Origin: Rhizomicrobium sp.
GTDB lineage: Bacteria; Pseudomonadota; Alphaproteobacteria; Micropepsales; Micropepsaceae
Assembly: GCA_037200045.1 (NCBI GenBank)
Contig: JBBCHM010000001.1
Coordinates: 1,674,001-1,738,000 of the forward strand
Direction of reading: 5' to 3'
DNA length: 64,000 nucleotides
The first letter of the stretch is position 1. The number at the start of each line of letters is the position of its first letter. The position numbers were made by a program, and so were the translations under genes. This document shows, one piece after another, positions 35,693 to 43,887 of the stretch. The notes under the pieces are model-generated. The model was not told where the DNA came from, did not search any database, and saw only the letters and a list, made by a program, of their open reading frames with translations.

Positions 35693-37097
35693 ATCCGCCG
35701 CACGCCGTTTCGACGGCCTGCGCGACGGCAAGCAGCCTGGCATCGCCATTGCGCGGACCAATGAGCTGCACACCGATGGGAAGACCCTGCGGCGACAAGC
35801 CTACCGGCATCGCCGTCGCCGGCAATCCGCACAACGTGGCGAGCGCGACCCAGCGCATCATCTCGCGATAGCCGACGCGGCGCCCGTCGGCGAGCGCCAG
35901 CGTGCGCCGAAGGAAAGGCGAATGATCGTGCGGGAACGCGGCTACCGGCGCGACAGGCGCCAGCAGCACGTCGTGGCGTTGAAAGAATTGCGCCATCCGC
36001 GCGCCGAGATTGTCGCGTGCCCGATCCGCCGCCGCCCATTCCGCGCGCCGCGCGGTGTGGCCGAGCAGCGCCTGGGCCCAGGACATCGCATCGGCGCCGC
36101 CCCGGCGCGCGATAAGGGCCACGGGCCGCGCCATCTCATAGAGGGCGCGCACCGGCGCGGGGAGATCGGCGCCCAGGATCGAGAACAGCAGCATCGTATA
36201 GGTCGCCATCAGCCTTTCGGCATCGACCGGCGCGGCGACCGGCTCGACGATCGCGCCGGCCGCTTCGAGCTTTCGCGCGAAAGCCGCGACCGCGTTCTTC
36301 TCCGGCACATCGAGCACGAAGCCCGGCGCCTCCAGCCAGAGCGCGACGCGAAGGCCTTTCACCGTTGCGGGCGGTGCCGGCTGGAACGGCGCGATGACGG
36401 ACATCAGAAGGCTCAGATCGCGCGCCGAGCGCGCCAGCGGTCCGACCACCGCCAGATCGATGTCGGCGGCCCGGTCGGGCGGCGGCACGAGGCCGCGCTG
36501 CGAGACGAGGCCGAAGCTGGGCTTGTGGGCGAACACGCCGCAGAAGCTTGCCGGGATGCGCAGCGAGCCGCCGATATCGGCGCCGATCTCCAGCGCGGTG
36601 AAACCGGCGGCGAGCGCCGCCGCCGATCCGCCGGAGGAGCCGCCCGGCGTGCGCGCCGGATCGAACGGATTGTTCGTCGTGCCGTAGAGCGGATTATAGG
36701 TCTGCCAGTCCGCCGCTTTCACCGGCGTGTTGGTCTTGCCCCACACGATCGCGCCGGCGGCGCGGATCGCGGCGACCACCGCGGCATCGCACGCGGTGCG
36801 GCCCAAGAGCGACGCCATACCCGCGGAGGCCGGCAGGCCCTCGACATCGAGCGTGTCCTTCACCGTCATGGGCAGGCCGGCGAGCGGGCCCAGGGCGCCG
36901 CGCGCGGCGCGGATGTCGTCGATGCGCCGCGCGTCGGCGAAAGCGCGATCCGGATCGCGCGCCACGACCGCGTTGATCGCGGGGTTCAGCCGGTCCGTCC
37001 GTGCAAGCGCGGCCGCAAGCAGCTCGCGCGACGAGATGCGGCGCGCCGTCAGCGCCGCAAGCTGCGCCGTCGCGTCGAGGGACAGGATGTCGGACAA
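35658..37097 (-). CDS. Amidase signature family protein
   Basis: A 479-residue hydrolase with the Ser-cisSer-Lys triad: Lys in MTVKDTLDV, the glycine/serine-rich GGSSGGSAAALAAG and the nucleophile-bearing GADIGGSLRIPASFCG. It lacks the features that would tie it to GatA (no gatB/gatC nearby), so a general aliphatic or aryl amidase is more likely. Full length; overlaps the convergent kinase gene. Confidence 0.86.
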   Translation of the reverse strand: MSDILSLDATAQLAALTARRISSRELLAAALARTDRLNPAINAVVARDPDRAFADARRIDDIRAARGALGPLAGLPMTVKDTLDVEGLPASAGMASLLGRTACDAAVVAAIRAAGAIVWGKTNTPVKAADWQTYNPLYGTTNNPFDPARTPGGSSGGSAAALAAGFTALEIGADIGGSLRIPASFCGVFAHKPSFGLVSQRGLVPPPDRAADIDLAVVGPLARSARDLSLLMSVIAPFQPAPPATVKGLRVALWLEAPGFVLDVPEKNAVAAFARKLEAAGAIVEPVAAPVDAERLMATYTMLLFSILGADLPAPVRALYEMARPVALIARRGGADAMSWAQALLGHTARRAEWAAADRARDNLGARMAQFFQRHDVLLAPVAPVAAFPHDHSPFLRRTLALADGRRVGYREMMRWVALATLCGLPATAMPVGLSPQGLPIGVQLIGPRNGDARLLAVAQAVETACGGFIPPPADRSSR

Positions 37098-37400
37098 TGG
37101 GCATCCCCTTGTTCGTCCGAAACTATCACGGAGGGCGCGTCCCCTTTCGCGACAATTCGATTCAAACTCGAGTCAAGGACGCGCAAAACTTGTCTCGAAG
37201 TCGAACAAAATTCGTCTCGATATGGAGCCAAGCTTGAATTTCATTCGCGCGAAATCGGCAGCGTATTTTTTGCAAGTTTTGCTCTAAGGCCCTGAATTAA
37301 CCGGATTGTTTCGAACTTTACCGAAAGGTTTCAGCGCCCGATAAAGGCCCCCGCGCATGATCGCTGCATGGCTTCGGGCGAGCCTTAAAGGGTGTCTGTC
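37098..37400. other. Gene-free stretch before the DUF5330 gene
   Basis: About 300 bases with lower GC than the surroundings, separating the divergently oriented amidase and DUF5330 genes. It should hold both promoters, but no convincing -35/-10 pair, dyad or RNA structure stands out. Two similar segments (CTTGTCTCGA near 37190 and TTCGTCTCGA near 37210) recur without clear meaning. Confidence 0.5.
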
Positions 37401-37670
37401 ATGATCATGCGCGCGATCTTCTGGATCGGCCTCGTCTCGTTTCTCATGCCGCGCGAGCCGGATCTCGGCTTCGGCCGGCCGGGCGCGGCGGTCTCGCCCG
37501 CCTCGATCGCCTCGCTCATCCAATCGACCGACGTTCAGGGCGCCTGCGCTCAGCACAAGGAGGCCTGCGCCGGCGGCCTTTCGATTCTCGACGGTTTCCA
37601 GGCCTATGCGGTGCGCTCGCTCGACCAGGTGCGCGCCGACATCGAGGCCAACCGGGTCAAGACGCGTTAG
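37401..37670 (+). CDS. DUF5330 small protein
   Basis: An 89-residue protein with an N-terminal hydrophobic helix (MIMRAIFWIGLVSFLMP). Two cysteines lie in DVQGACAQHKEACAGG. The ending FQAYAVRSLDQVRADIEAN matches the small alphaproteobacterial DUF5330 family. Probably periplasmic and membrane-tethered; function unknown. Followed by a strong hairpin. Confidence 0.7.
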   Translation: MIMRAIFWIGLVSFLMPREPDLGFGRPGAAVSPASIASLIQSTDVQGACAQHKEACAGGLSILDGFQAYAVRSLDQVRADIEANRVKTR

Positions 37671-37676
37671 CCCCCA

Positions 37677-37718
37677 CATCCGCCGCCGCCCGTGCGTATT
37701 TGCGGGCGGCGGCGGATG
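37677..37718 (+). terminator. Strong hairpin after the DUF5330 gene
   Basis: A perfect 16-bp stem, CATCCGCCGCCGCCCG (37677-37692) with CGGGCGGCGGCGGATG (37703-37718), and a 10-base loop. No T-tract follows, so it may act as a stabiliser or weak terminator rather than a classical intrinsic one. Confidence 0.5.
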
Positions 37719-37750
37719 ACCCGCCCGGCGCGACGGGCTAGAACACCGCC

Positions 37751-38215
37751 ATGAGTTTCGATCCGAAAGAGCACCGTCTCGTGGCGCTGCGCGGCTTCGA
37801 CGAACTCGCCGTCGGCGAGGTCTTCGCGCTGCCCTCGCGCACGATGACCGAGGCGAATTTCGCCGCCTTCCAGACGGTGAGCCTGGACAATCATCCGATC
37901 CATTACGACGTCGAATATTGCAAGCGGCTGGGCTATCCGGCGCCGCTCGCCCATGGGCTGCAGGTGTTGAGCTTCACCGCCGCCGGCGCCGGGCTGTTCC
38001 CGCATGTCATCGGCGAGACGCTGATCGGCTTCATCGAGGTGAACGCGAAATTCCTCAAGGGCGTGTTTGCCGGCGACACGCTCTATCCGGCGCTGACGAT
38101 CGCCGAGCTGGTGCGCCAGAAGACCACCGGCATCGTCGCGATGCGCGCCACCGTGCACAACCAGAAAAGCGAGCTGGTGCTCGACGGGATGCACAAGTAT
38201 CTGCTGCGGCTGTAG
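37751..38215 (+). CDS. MaoC-like (R)-hydratase family protein
   Basis: A 154-residue single hotdog domain of the MaoC dehydratase type. The hydratase motif is recognisable in SLDNHPIHYDVEYCKRLGYP followed by LAHGLQVL, with the Asp and His residues that act in (R)-specific enoyl-CoA hydratases. Likely substrate is a 2-enoyl-CoA; no polyhydroxyalkanoate or beta-oxidation genes lie nearby to refine this. Confidence 0.83.
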   Translation: MSFDPKEHRLVALRGFDELAVGEVFALPSRTMTEANFAAFQTVSLDNHPIHYDVEYCKRLGYPAPLAHGLQVLSFTAAGAGLFPHVIGETLIGFIEVNAKFLKGVFAGDTLYPALTIAELVRQKTTGIVAMRATVHNQKSELVLDGMHKYLLRL

Positions 38216-38262
38216 CGCTTTCCTCGCCCGCCGTGTCGCCACCCCGGGTACCGTTTCCACGG

Positions 38263-39657
38263 TCATCGACCGGAAACCTGCCAGGGTAGCCGGAGGGTGG
38301 CGAGGAACAGCAGCGCGTGCAGGGCGCAGAGCAGGCCGAACGCCGCGATGAAGGCGCCGGGCATCGACCCGGCCGTCGCCGACAGGCGCCATCCCAGGAA
38401 GACCGCGCAGAGCGTCGTCAAGGTCGGGCCGCCCAGGCGCTGCACGATGTTCATGGCGGTCGTCGCCATCGGCAGGTCCCGGCGCGCCACGGAGGCATAG
38501 CCCGAGGTGATCGACGGAATGCCGATGGTGCTGAGCCCGACGCCGCGAATGAAGAGGCTCGCCGCCAGGACGGCGATGACGAGGCCGTGCTCGGCCAAAA
38601 AGACGAACGGCAAAGTCCCGGCCAGCGCCAGGAGCGAACCGCAGGCGGCCAGCTTGCGGATGCCGAACAGCTTGGTGAGACGGCCCATGAACGGATAGGT
38701 GCACATCATGCCCAGTCCCAGCGGCGCCAGCATCAGGCCGGTCCGGCTCGGCGACAGGCCGCAGGCGCGCACCAGATAGATCGGAATCAGCATCTGGCCG
38801 GCGAAGGAGATGCCGTTGGCCATGAACATGGTGCCGAGCGACGCGGAGAACACCTTGCTCTTGAGCAGCCTCAGATCGATCAGCGCGGCGTCGCCCTTGG
38901 CCCGCGCGGTGCGGTAGAACAGGACGAATAGAATGATCGAGGCGCCCAGGGCCGCGATGCCGATGCGCTCGCCCAGATGGTCCGAACCGTAGAGGAACAG
39001 CACCAGCCCCGGCGACAGCAGGGCAAGCCCGAGCAGGTCGAGGCCGCGCGGCCGTCGCTCCTCCCGATCGTTGGGCAGGAAGACGGCCGCCAGCGCCAGC
39101 GCCAGGATGCCGACCGGCAGGTTGATGAGGAACAGCCAGCGCCAGGATGCGAATTGCAGGATCGCGCCGGCGATGACGGGACCCAGCAGCGGCGCGAGCA
39201 GGACCGGCAGGGCGGCGATGCCGACCACCTGCGCCATGTGCCTGCCGGCCGCGCGGGCGAGCATCATCTGCGCCATGGGCGCGAGCAGGCCGCCGCTCAT
39301 GCCCTGGAGGATGCGGAAGGCGATCAGCGCATTGGCGGACCATGCCAGCCCGCACAGGGTCGAAGACAGCGTGAAGGCCGCGAAGCATCCGAGATAGAGC
39401 GCCTTGGCCCCGATACGGTCGACCAGCCAGCCGCTCAGCGGGAGCATCAGCGCCAGCGCCAGCAGATAGCCGCTCGTCACCCACTGGATCGCCGAAAGGC
39501 CGACCTTGAGATCGGCGGCAAGGCTGGCGAGCGACACATTGACGACCGTGGCGTCGAGCTGTGCCATGAAGGAGCCGATGGCGGCGACCGCGACCACTTT
39601 CCAGACCCCGGGCGCGAGCCGGTCGGCGCGATCGCCGGCCGGCGCCGAAGCGTTCAT
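38263..39657 (-). CDS. DHA2-family MFS drug efflux transporter (EmrB/QacA-like)
   Basis: A 464-residue transporter. GSFMAQLDATVVNVSLASLA is the DHA2 helix 1 signature and WLVDRIGAKALYLG is the loop motif. QLDATVV carries the conserved Asp, and 12-14 helices follow. It exports hydrophobic or cationic compounds by proton antiport. Start ATG 39657 overlaps the stop of the upstream membrane protein gene (ATGA). Last gene of a MarR-controlled operon. Confidence 0.87.
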   Translation of the reverse strand: MNASAPAGDRADRLAPGVWKVVAVAAIGSFMAQLDATVVNVSLASLAADLKVGLSAIQWVTSGYLLALALMLPLSGWLVDRIGAKALYLGCFAAFTLSSTLCGLAWSANALIAFRILQGMSGGLLAPMAQMMLARAAGRHMAQVVGIAALPVLLAPLLGPVIAGAILQFASWRWLFLINLPVGILALALAAVFLPNDREERRPRGLDLLGLALLSPGLVLFLYGSDHLGERIGIAALGASIILFVLFYRTARAKGDAALIDLRLLKSKVFSASLGTMFMANGISFAGQMLIPIYLVRACGLSPSRTGLMLAPLGLGMMCTYPFMGRLTKLFGIRKLAACGSLLALAGTLPFVFLAEHGLVIAVLAASLFIRGVGLSTIGIPSITSGYASVARRDLPMATTAMNIVQRLGGPTLTTLCAVFLGWRLSATAGSMPGAFIAAFGLLCALHALLFLATLRLPWQVSGR

Positions 39658-39983
39658 GAACGCTCCGGCGGATTGCCGCCGTGGAAGCGGCCGAAATGCC
39701 GCGCGCTGAACAGCCCGATCAGCAGAATACCGAGGCCGAACGGCACGACGTCGCGCGTGGTCCGCAATTCGAAATCGCCGACGCGGCAGACGAGGACGTA
39801 GCCGACGACGATGTTGAGAACGCCCCAGAGCACGTTGACGGTCGACGACGACAGCCCCTGCCCCGGCGGCTTCGCGAACGGGCTTTGGAACGGTTTTCCC
39901 ATCACGCCGCTGACGAAATGCGGCACGGCGTTCGCCAGGAAGGCACCGCCGAAGAAATAGGACACGAGATAAAGCCACGCCAT
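39654..39983 (-). CDS. Small four-helix membrane protein
   Basis: A 109-residue integral membrane protein. It has YLVSYFFGGAFLANAVPHFVSG at the N-terminus and two or three further helices. Such small proteins are found in MarR/MFS operons, but no family name can be given with confidence. It is coupled to the downstream efflux pump by a 4-base overlap and starts two bases after the isochorismatase stop. Confidence 0.72.
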   Translation of the reverse strand: MAWLYLVSYFFGGAFLANAVPHFVSGVMGKPFQSPFAKPPGQGLSSSTVNVLWGVLNIVVGYVLVCRVGDFELRTTRDVVPFGLGILLIGLFSARHFGRFHGGNPPERS

Positions 39984-39985
39984 TG

Positions 39986-40549
39986 TCAGCCGCTCCTCTT
40001 GCCGAGCAGATCGATGATCTCCCGGGTCGTGCCGGTTTCGCCCAGCCGCGGGAAAACCTGCGCGATGCTGTAGTCGTGGGCCTCGCGGCGCCTGTCGGTC
40101 ATGGCGTCGACGGCAAGGGTGACGTTGAATCCCTGCTCATAGGCCTGGCGCGCGGTCGCCTCGACGCCGGTCGCGGTGGCGACGCCGACGATGACGACCT
40201 GCGTGACGCCCAGCGCTTTCAGCCGCTGTTCGAGATCCGTGCTCGCGAACGCACCCCAGGTCCGCTTCGTCACGACGATGTCGCCTTGTTGCCGGTCCAG
40301 TTCGGGGATGAGGTCGGTCCAGCCTTCGGGAAACGGCATGCTGGGGCGTGGCTGCTCCGTGCGGCCGGGTGCGCCGCCGGCGACGTTGACGAGCACCACC
40401 GGCAGGCCGCGTCGGCGAAACGCATCGGCCAGCGCGCGAGCGCGTTCCACGACCTCGTCGATGGGATGCACGGAGGGCAGGCCGACGATGCCCTTCTGCA
40501 GGTCGATGACGATGAGCGCGGTCTTCGGGTCGAGGGTCGTGACGGTCAT
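39986..40549 (-). CDS. Isochorismatase-like cysteine hydrolase family protein lacking the Cys
   Basis: A 187-residue protein with the family fold: ALIVIDLQKGIV (catalytic Asp position) and DIVVTKRTWGAF (catalytic Lys). The position that normally bears the nucleophile Cys reads VGVATATGVEATA, with Gly instead. The ending HDYSIAQVFPRLGETGTT is typical. It may still bind a substrate or use another mechanism. It lies between the MarR regulator and the efflux pump in one operon. Confidence 0.82.
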   Translation of the reverse strand: MTVTTLDPKTALIVIDLQKGIVGLPSVHPIDEVVERARALADAFRRRGLPVVLVNVAGGAPGRTEQPRPSMPFPEGWTDLIPELDRQQGDIVVTKRTWGAFASTDLEQRLKALGVTQVVIVGVATATGVEATARQAYEQGFNVTLAVDAMTDRRREAHDYSIAQVFPRLGETGTTREIIDLLGKRSG

Positions 40550-40562
40550 GGGCGGGCCTTTG

Positions 40563-41015
40563 CTAGGAGTCGAAGAGGCGTTTGAGGAGCTTCACGGCGC
40601 CAGCGAGCTGGCGTTGTTCCCGCGCGGTCAGCCGCGCCTGCAGGGCGCGAAGCAGCCAGTCCTGCCGCGCCGCCCGCGCCGCGCTCACCCATTCACGGAA
40701 ATGATCGGTGAGCGAGAGGATGGTCTGGCGCCCGTCCGAGGGATCGGGCGCGCCCGCCACATAGCCGGCGGTCTCCAGGGCGGCGATGATCGCGCCCATC
40801 GATTGCGGCCGCATGCCTTCCGCCCGCGCCAGCGCGCTCGCCGTCGCGGGGCCGTCGCGCTCCAGCCGCAGGAGCACGGATTTTTGCGCCGAGGTCAGGT
40901 CGGCTTCGTCGGCCTGCTCGCGCAAACGCCGCCTGAGCGCGCCGATCACGATGCGGAGCTCCGCGGCGAGGGCGGCGGCTTCCGTGCCTTCGGGTTCGGC
41001 CAATTCCGGCTTCAT
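40563..41015 (-). CDS. MarR-family transcriptional regulator
   Basis: A 150-residue winged helix protein. The recognition part is PATASALARAEGMRPQSMGAII with the wing DPSDGRQTILSLT. First gene of the operon and probably its repressor. Upstream DNA (41030-41070) is AT-rich with imperfectly opposed GAAGG and CTTCC segments, a plausible but unproven operator. Confidence 0.87.
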   Translation of the reverse strand: MKPELAEPEGTEAAALAAELRIVIGALRRRLREQADEADLTSAQKSVLLRLERDGPATASALARAEGMRPQSMGAIIAALETAGYVAGAPDPSDGRQTILSLTDHFREWVSAARAARQDWLLRALQARLTAREQRQLAGAVKLLKRLFDS

Positions 41016-41080
41016 CCGACCAGTCTGGCATATATGAAGGTAAACTACAAAGTCTTCCTACATATTCCGGACGGTGAACG

Positions 41081-41860
41081 CTATTCCTCCATCGCCCAGG
41101 AGCGCATGCGCGCGCTTCTCTGGCCGCGCAGGCCGTAATGGTCGGCCAAGCGATCGAGCGCGATCGCCAGCACCACGCGCGCCGACCGGCTCGGCCAGGC
41201 ATTGGCGCGCTCGGCCTCTTCCAGCCCGCGCAGGTGGCAGCAGATGTCGAACAGAAGATCCGACAGCCCCGGCCCCACCGCGCGCATGGCGAGGGCGAAG
41301 CGCTGCTTCGCCGCCACCACCATGTCGGTGAACTCGGCCTCGTTCTTCTGGCCGCGCTTGCCCATCGCCACCGCCGCGGAATAGTCGACGCCGAGGCGCG
41401 GCATGAGCTGGGCCAGCGTGAAGTCGCGCCGCAGCTTCTCGCCCGCGTCGAACTGCGCCCCGTCGATCAGGCCGCGCTGCTTCAGCCGCGCCAGCGGCGA
41501 CTCGCCCTCGTCCACCGTCACGCGGCGTTCGATGCCATGCGCGTCTTTCACCAGGCGCGTGCGGCGGAGCTGGTGCTGCTCCTCGAACGGATCGCCGGTG
41601 GCGGCCGCGCGCTCCAGCCAGCCCTTGCCGGCGTCGCTGAGCACATAGGTCTTGCCCGCGCCGGCGCGCCGGATCCAGCCCTGGCGCGCGAACGCCTCCA
41701 CCGTCGCGGCGCTGAGCGGCGCGACGCGCGCGGCGTGGAGCTCGTCGCGGCTGACGAGCCGGAACGTATCGGCCCCTTGCGGGACCAGATGCGCCCCCGG
41801 CGCCGCCAGCTTGCGGAAGATGCGGCGCGCCTCGCGCTCGATCTCGCCCTGCGCGCTCAC
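41081..41860 (-). CDS. DUF6456 family protein
   Basis: A 259-residue alphaproteobacterial protein. The N-terminal half resembles a winged-helix (LSAATVEAFARQGWIRRAGAGKTYVLSD). The C-terminal DUF6456 domain has ESPLARLKQRGLIDGAQFDAGEKLRRDFTLAQ (positions about 120-150) and a CCHLRGLEE stretch. Overlaps the orphan DnaA-domain gene by 4 bases (ATGA), so the two are co-produced. A DNA-related role is inferred from the partner. Confidence 0.8.
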   Translation of the reverse strand: MSAQGEIEREARRIFRKLAAPGAHLVPQGADTFRLVSRDELHAARVAPLSAATVEAFARQGWIRRAGAGKTYVLSDAGKGWLERAAATGDPFEEQHQLRRTRLVKDAHGIERRVTVDEGESPLARLKQRGLIDGAQFDAGEKLRRDFTLAQLMPRLGVDYSAAVAMGKRGQKNEAEFTDMVVAAKQRFALAMRAVGPGLSDLLFDICCHLRGLEEAERANAWPSRSARVVLAIALDRLADHYGLRGQRSARMRSWAMEE

Positions 41861-42204
41861 GGCCGCTTCTCCGCGACGACGCGCAGCGTGGCCTCGAGCC
41901 AGCCGAGCGTCCTGTTGAGCTCCGGATCGTCGCGCATCGCCTCCACCCGCTGGATGGCGTGGCAGGCGGTGGAGCGGTCGCGGCCGAAACCGCGGCCGAC
42001 CTCCGTCATGCTCATCGAGAACACGATATGCGCGAGATACATCGCGACCTGCCGCGCCTGCGCGATGTGGCCGACGCGCGACGGCGAGCGCAGATCGTCG
42101 AGCGTCACGCCATAGGCGTGGGCGACGACGATCTGGGTCATGCCGGCGCGCAGCGGCGCGAGCGCGCCGGGCCTTTTGTTGTCATTGCTGTCGAACGGAT
42201 CCAT
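41857..42204 (-). CDS. Orphan DnaA domain IV-like DNA-binding protein
   Basis: A 115-residue protein. ARQVAMYLAHIVFSMSMTEV followed by GRGFGRDRSTACHAIQRVE matches DnaA domain IV (Bac_DnaA_C), including the RDRSTACHA recognition segment that corresponds to DnaA's DHTTVLHA. No AAA+ domain is present, so it cannot initiate replication as DnaA does. Three DnaA-box-like sequences lie in its own upstream region, arguing for box binding and autoregulation. Confidence 0.85.
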   Translation of the reverse strand: MDPFDSNDNKRPGALAPLRAGMTQIVVAHAYGVTLDDLRSPSRVGHIAQARQVAMYLAHIVFSMSMTEVGRGFGRDRSTACHAIQRVEAMRDDPELNRTLGWLEATLRVVAEKRP

Positions 42205-42265
42205 GAAACACCCCTTGTTTTTGCCGATGGGCCGCGCCTCCTTCAGGACGGCCTTCGGAGGAAGA

Positions 42266-42355
42266 TTATCCTACTTCCGGTGGTGTTGGATAAGAAATAC
42301 AACTTATACTAGAAAATCCCGGGAAAATATCCCGGTTTTGGCCGAGTTATCCACA
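42266..42355. promoter_or_regulatory. Cluster of DnaA-box-like sites upstream of the orphan DnaA-domain gene
   Basis: A perfect consensus box TTATCCACA occupies 42347-42355. Near-matches are TTATCCTAC (42266-42274) and, on the minus strand, TTATCCAAC (42285-42293). The stretch between is unusually AT-rich for this genome (around 42290-42320). Confidence 0.6.
42313..42339 (-). terminator. Hairpin with flanking A/T runs
   Basis: CCGGGA (42319-42324) pairs with TCCCGG (42330-42335), flanked by AAAA and TTTT. Read on the minus strand it ends in a T-rich run, so it could end transcripts of the receiver-domain gene at 42497. It lies between the DnaA boxes. Confidence 0.45.
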
Positions 42356-42496
42356 CCCCGGCCTGCGCCGCGCCGCCCGTTTCCGGCCTCCGGCGGGGAG
42401 CGGCGGGAGGGGCGGGGCGGGCCGATATTCCGCGCACGGACTATCTGAGGTTGTGGGAGCGAAATCGGATTTGGGAGGAGTGTCCCAGCCGGACGG

Positions 42497-43051
42497 CTAG
42501 ACGAACGTCGTGTCGACGCCGGGCGCTTCGGTCACCGAGACCTTGGTCTTCTTGGCCGTGCGCGTGCGCCGCTCGTCGCCGCTCCAGGTCGTGGTGCCGC
42601 GCCGCGCGCGGCGGTCGGGGCCGAAGAAGGTCGGCGCGGCGATGAAGGGCCGCGGCGCCTTGATCGCGGCTTCGAGCTTGCGCGCGATGGTCGAGGCGCT
42701 GACCGGATGGGTGAGCACGTCGGTGACGCCGACGTCGCGCGCCTGCTCGACCTGGCGCTGGCGGGCATTGGTGTAGATGACGAACAGCGGCGCCATCGGA
42801 TTGAGGATGCCGTTGGCGCGGCGCGCCGCGACCGGGAAACTCATGTTCTTGTACGGCTCGGCGGCGGCGTCGCAGAAGATCGCGTCGAAGGTCTGGGCGC
42901 GCAGCGTCTCGATGGCGCGCGCCGATTCGGCGATCACCGTGACCTGCTTCATGCCGAGCAGGCCGAACGCCGTGCGCAGGATTTGAATGCCGGCCGGCCG
43001 CCCGCCGACGAGCAGCACGTGCAGATTGCGAAGATCCGCCGATCCGATCAT
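42497..43051 (-). CDS. Degenerate receiver-domain (REC-like) protein
   Basis: A 184-residue protein. The first 120 residues follow the CheY fold: LHVLLVGGRPAGIQILRTAF, FDAIFCDAAAEPYKNMSF (phospho-acceptor Asp position) and APLFVIYTNARQRQ, with DVLTHPVSASTIARKL at the place of the conserved Lys (KP replaced by HP). A basic tail FFGPDRRARRG is common in alphaproteobacterial stand-alone receivers. Phosphorylation is doubtful because the acidic pocket and Lys are altered. A CtrA-type box lies 41 bases upstream. Confidence 0.72.
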   Translation of the reverse strand: MIGSADLRNLHVLLVGGRPAGIQILRTAFGLLGMKQVTVIAESARAIETLRAQTFDAIFCDAAAEPYKNMSFPVAARRANGILNPMAPLFVIYTNARQRQVEQARDVGVTDVLTHPVSASTIARKLEAAIKAPRPFIAAPTFFGPDRRARRGTTTWSGDERRTRTAKKTKVSVTEAPGVDTTFV

Positions 43052-43091
43052 GTCACCATGTCCCAACGCCCGAAGGATTACCGGGACCGCG

Positions 43092-43106
43092 TTAAACGGC
43101 GGTTAA
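43092..43106. promoter_or_regulatory. CtrA-type box (TTAA-N7-TTAA)
   Basis: TTAA at 43092-43095 and TTAA at 43103-43106 with exactly 7 bases between, the full CtrA consensus. It sits between the receiver-domain gene (start 43051, minus) and the lipoprotein gene (start 43162, plus) and could act on either. Confidence 0.55.
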
Positions 43107-43161
43107 ACGGGCGGACGGACGGCGAGTTTCGAACGCCGTGCCGGGCTGATACAGTGGCGCC

Positions 43162-43485
43162 ATGACCCATGGAACCATCCTTCGCCGGGCGGCCACGATC
43201 GCGCTGGCGCTCGCGCTCACCGGCTGCGTCTTCTTCGAGAGCAAGCGCGACCGCGCCATGCGCAACGATCCGTCCTTCCAGGCCGGCTATTCCGACGGCT
43301 GCGCCAGCGCCAATTCGCGCGGCACCAATTATCGCGGCGACAAGATCCGCGACGAGGCGCTTTACGCCACCTCGCAGCCCTACCGGTCCGGCTGGGGCTC
43401 GGGCTATTCGCTGTGCAACAACCAGTACAATCGGGGCAGCAATCCCAACACCCAGGACATGCCCGACCAGAGACCCAATCCGTGA
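43162..43485 (+). CDS. Small lipoprotein
   Basis: A 107-residue protein with a lipobox (ALALTGCVFFES) after an N-terminal hydrophobic segment, so it is lipidated at Cys22 by inference. The mature part is polar with SDGCASANSRG and SGWGSGYSLCNNQY, two Cys-containing motifs that could form a disulfide. No family recognised. Coupled to the next gene by a GTGA overlap. Confidence 0.78.
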   Translation: MTHGTILRRAATIALALALTGCVFFESKRDRAMRNDPSFQAGYSDGCASANSRGTNYRGDKIRDEALYATSQPYRSGWGSGYSLCNNQYNRGSNPNTQDMPDQRPNP

Positions 43486-43748
43486 GCGCGTTGCCGCGCT
43501 CGGCCCGGCTGCGCGCCGGGCTGCTGGTGCTGTTCGGCGTCGTCGTCTTCGCCTTCGGCTCGCTGTTCGCGGCCTATGGCCAGGCCGATCCGTGCCGCGC
43601 GCTGGCTGTGGAGCGGGCCCGCCGCTCCCACGCCGGCGCCGCGGCCGAACCGTGGACGCGGGTCGAGACCAGCCAGATGTCGACCGGGGCCTGCGCCGGC
43701 GGGCTGCTCGATTCCTGGGGCGAGCGGCTCACGCACTATGTGCGGTGA
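43482..43748 (+). CDS. Small single-helix membrane protein, unknown
   Basis: An 88-residue protein beginning at GTG 43482, overlapping the lipoprotein stop. One membrane helix (LLVLFGVVVFAFGSLFAAYG) is followed by a short extracytoplasmic part with DPCRALAVERARR and ACAGGLLDSWGERLT. Two Cys could pair. No known family; existence is supported mainly by coupling. Confidence 0.6.
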   Translation: MSALPRSARLRAGLLVLFGVVVFAFGSLFAAYGQADPCRALAVERARRSHAGAAAEPWTRVETSQMSTGACAGGLLDSWGERLTHYVR

Positions 43749-43774
43749 CGCGCGCTGAGCGCGCCGAAGCAGTC

Positions 43775-43789
43775 TTAACGCGCGGTTAA
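43775..43789. promoter_or_regulatory. CtrA-type box (TTAA-N7-TTAA)
   Basis: TTAA at 43775-43778 and 43786-43789 with a 7-base spacer; the right half continues as TTAACCA, matching the CtrA 8-mer in 7 of 8 positions. It is 99 bases upstream of the small reading frame at 43888. Confidence 0.55.
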
Positions 43790-43887
43790 CCACTTTCCCG
43801 CATTGTCCATGCTTGACACGGGCCCGCGACAGGCAAACTGTCATATTATCCGTGTACGTCGGTAATGCTCTCTATGAGGAGCTTTCG

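Noticed and set aside
42205..42496. A chromosomal replication origin at the DnaA boxes
   Set aside because: Only three boxes, two imperfect, and none of the usual origin neighbours (dnaA, hemE, dnaN, parAB) is nearby. A promoter-linked role is simpler.
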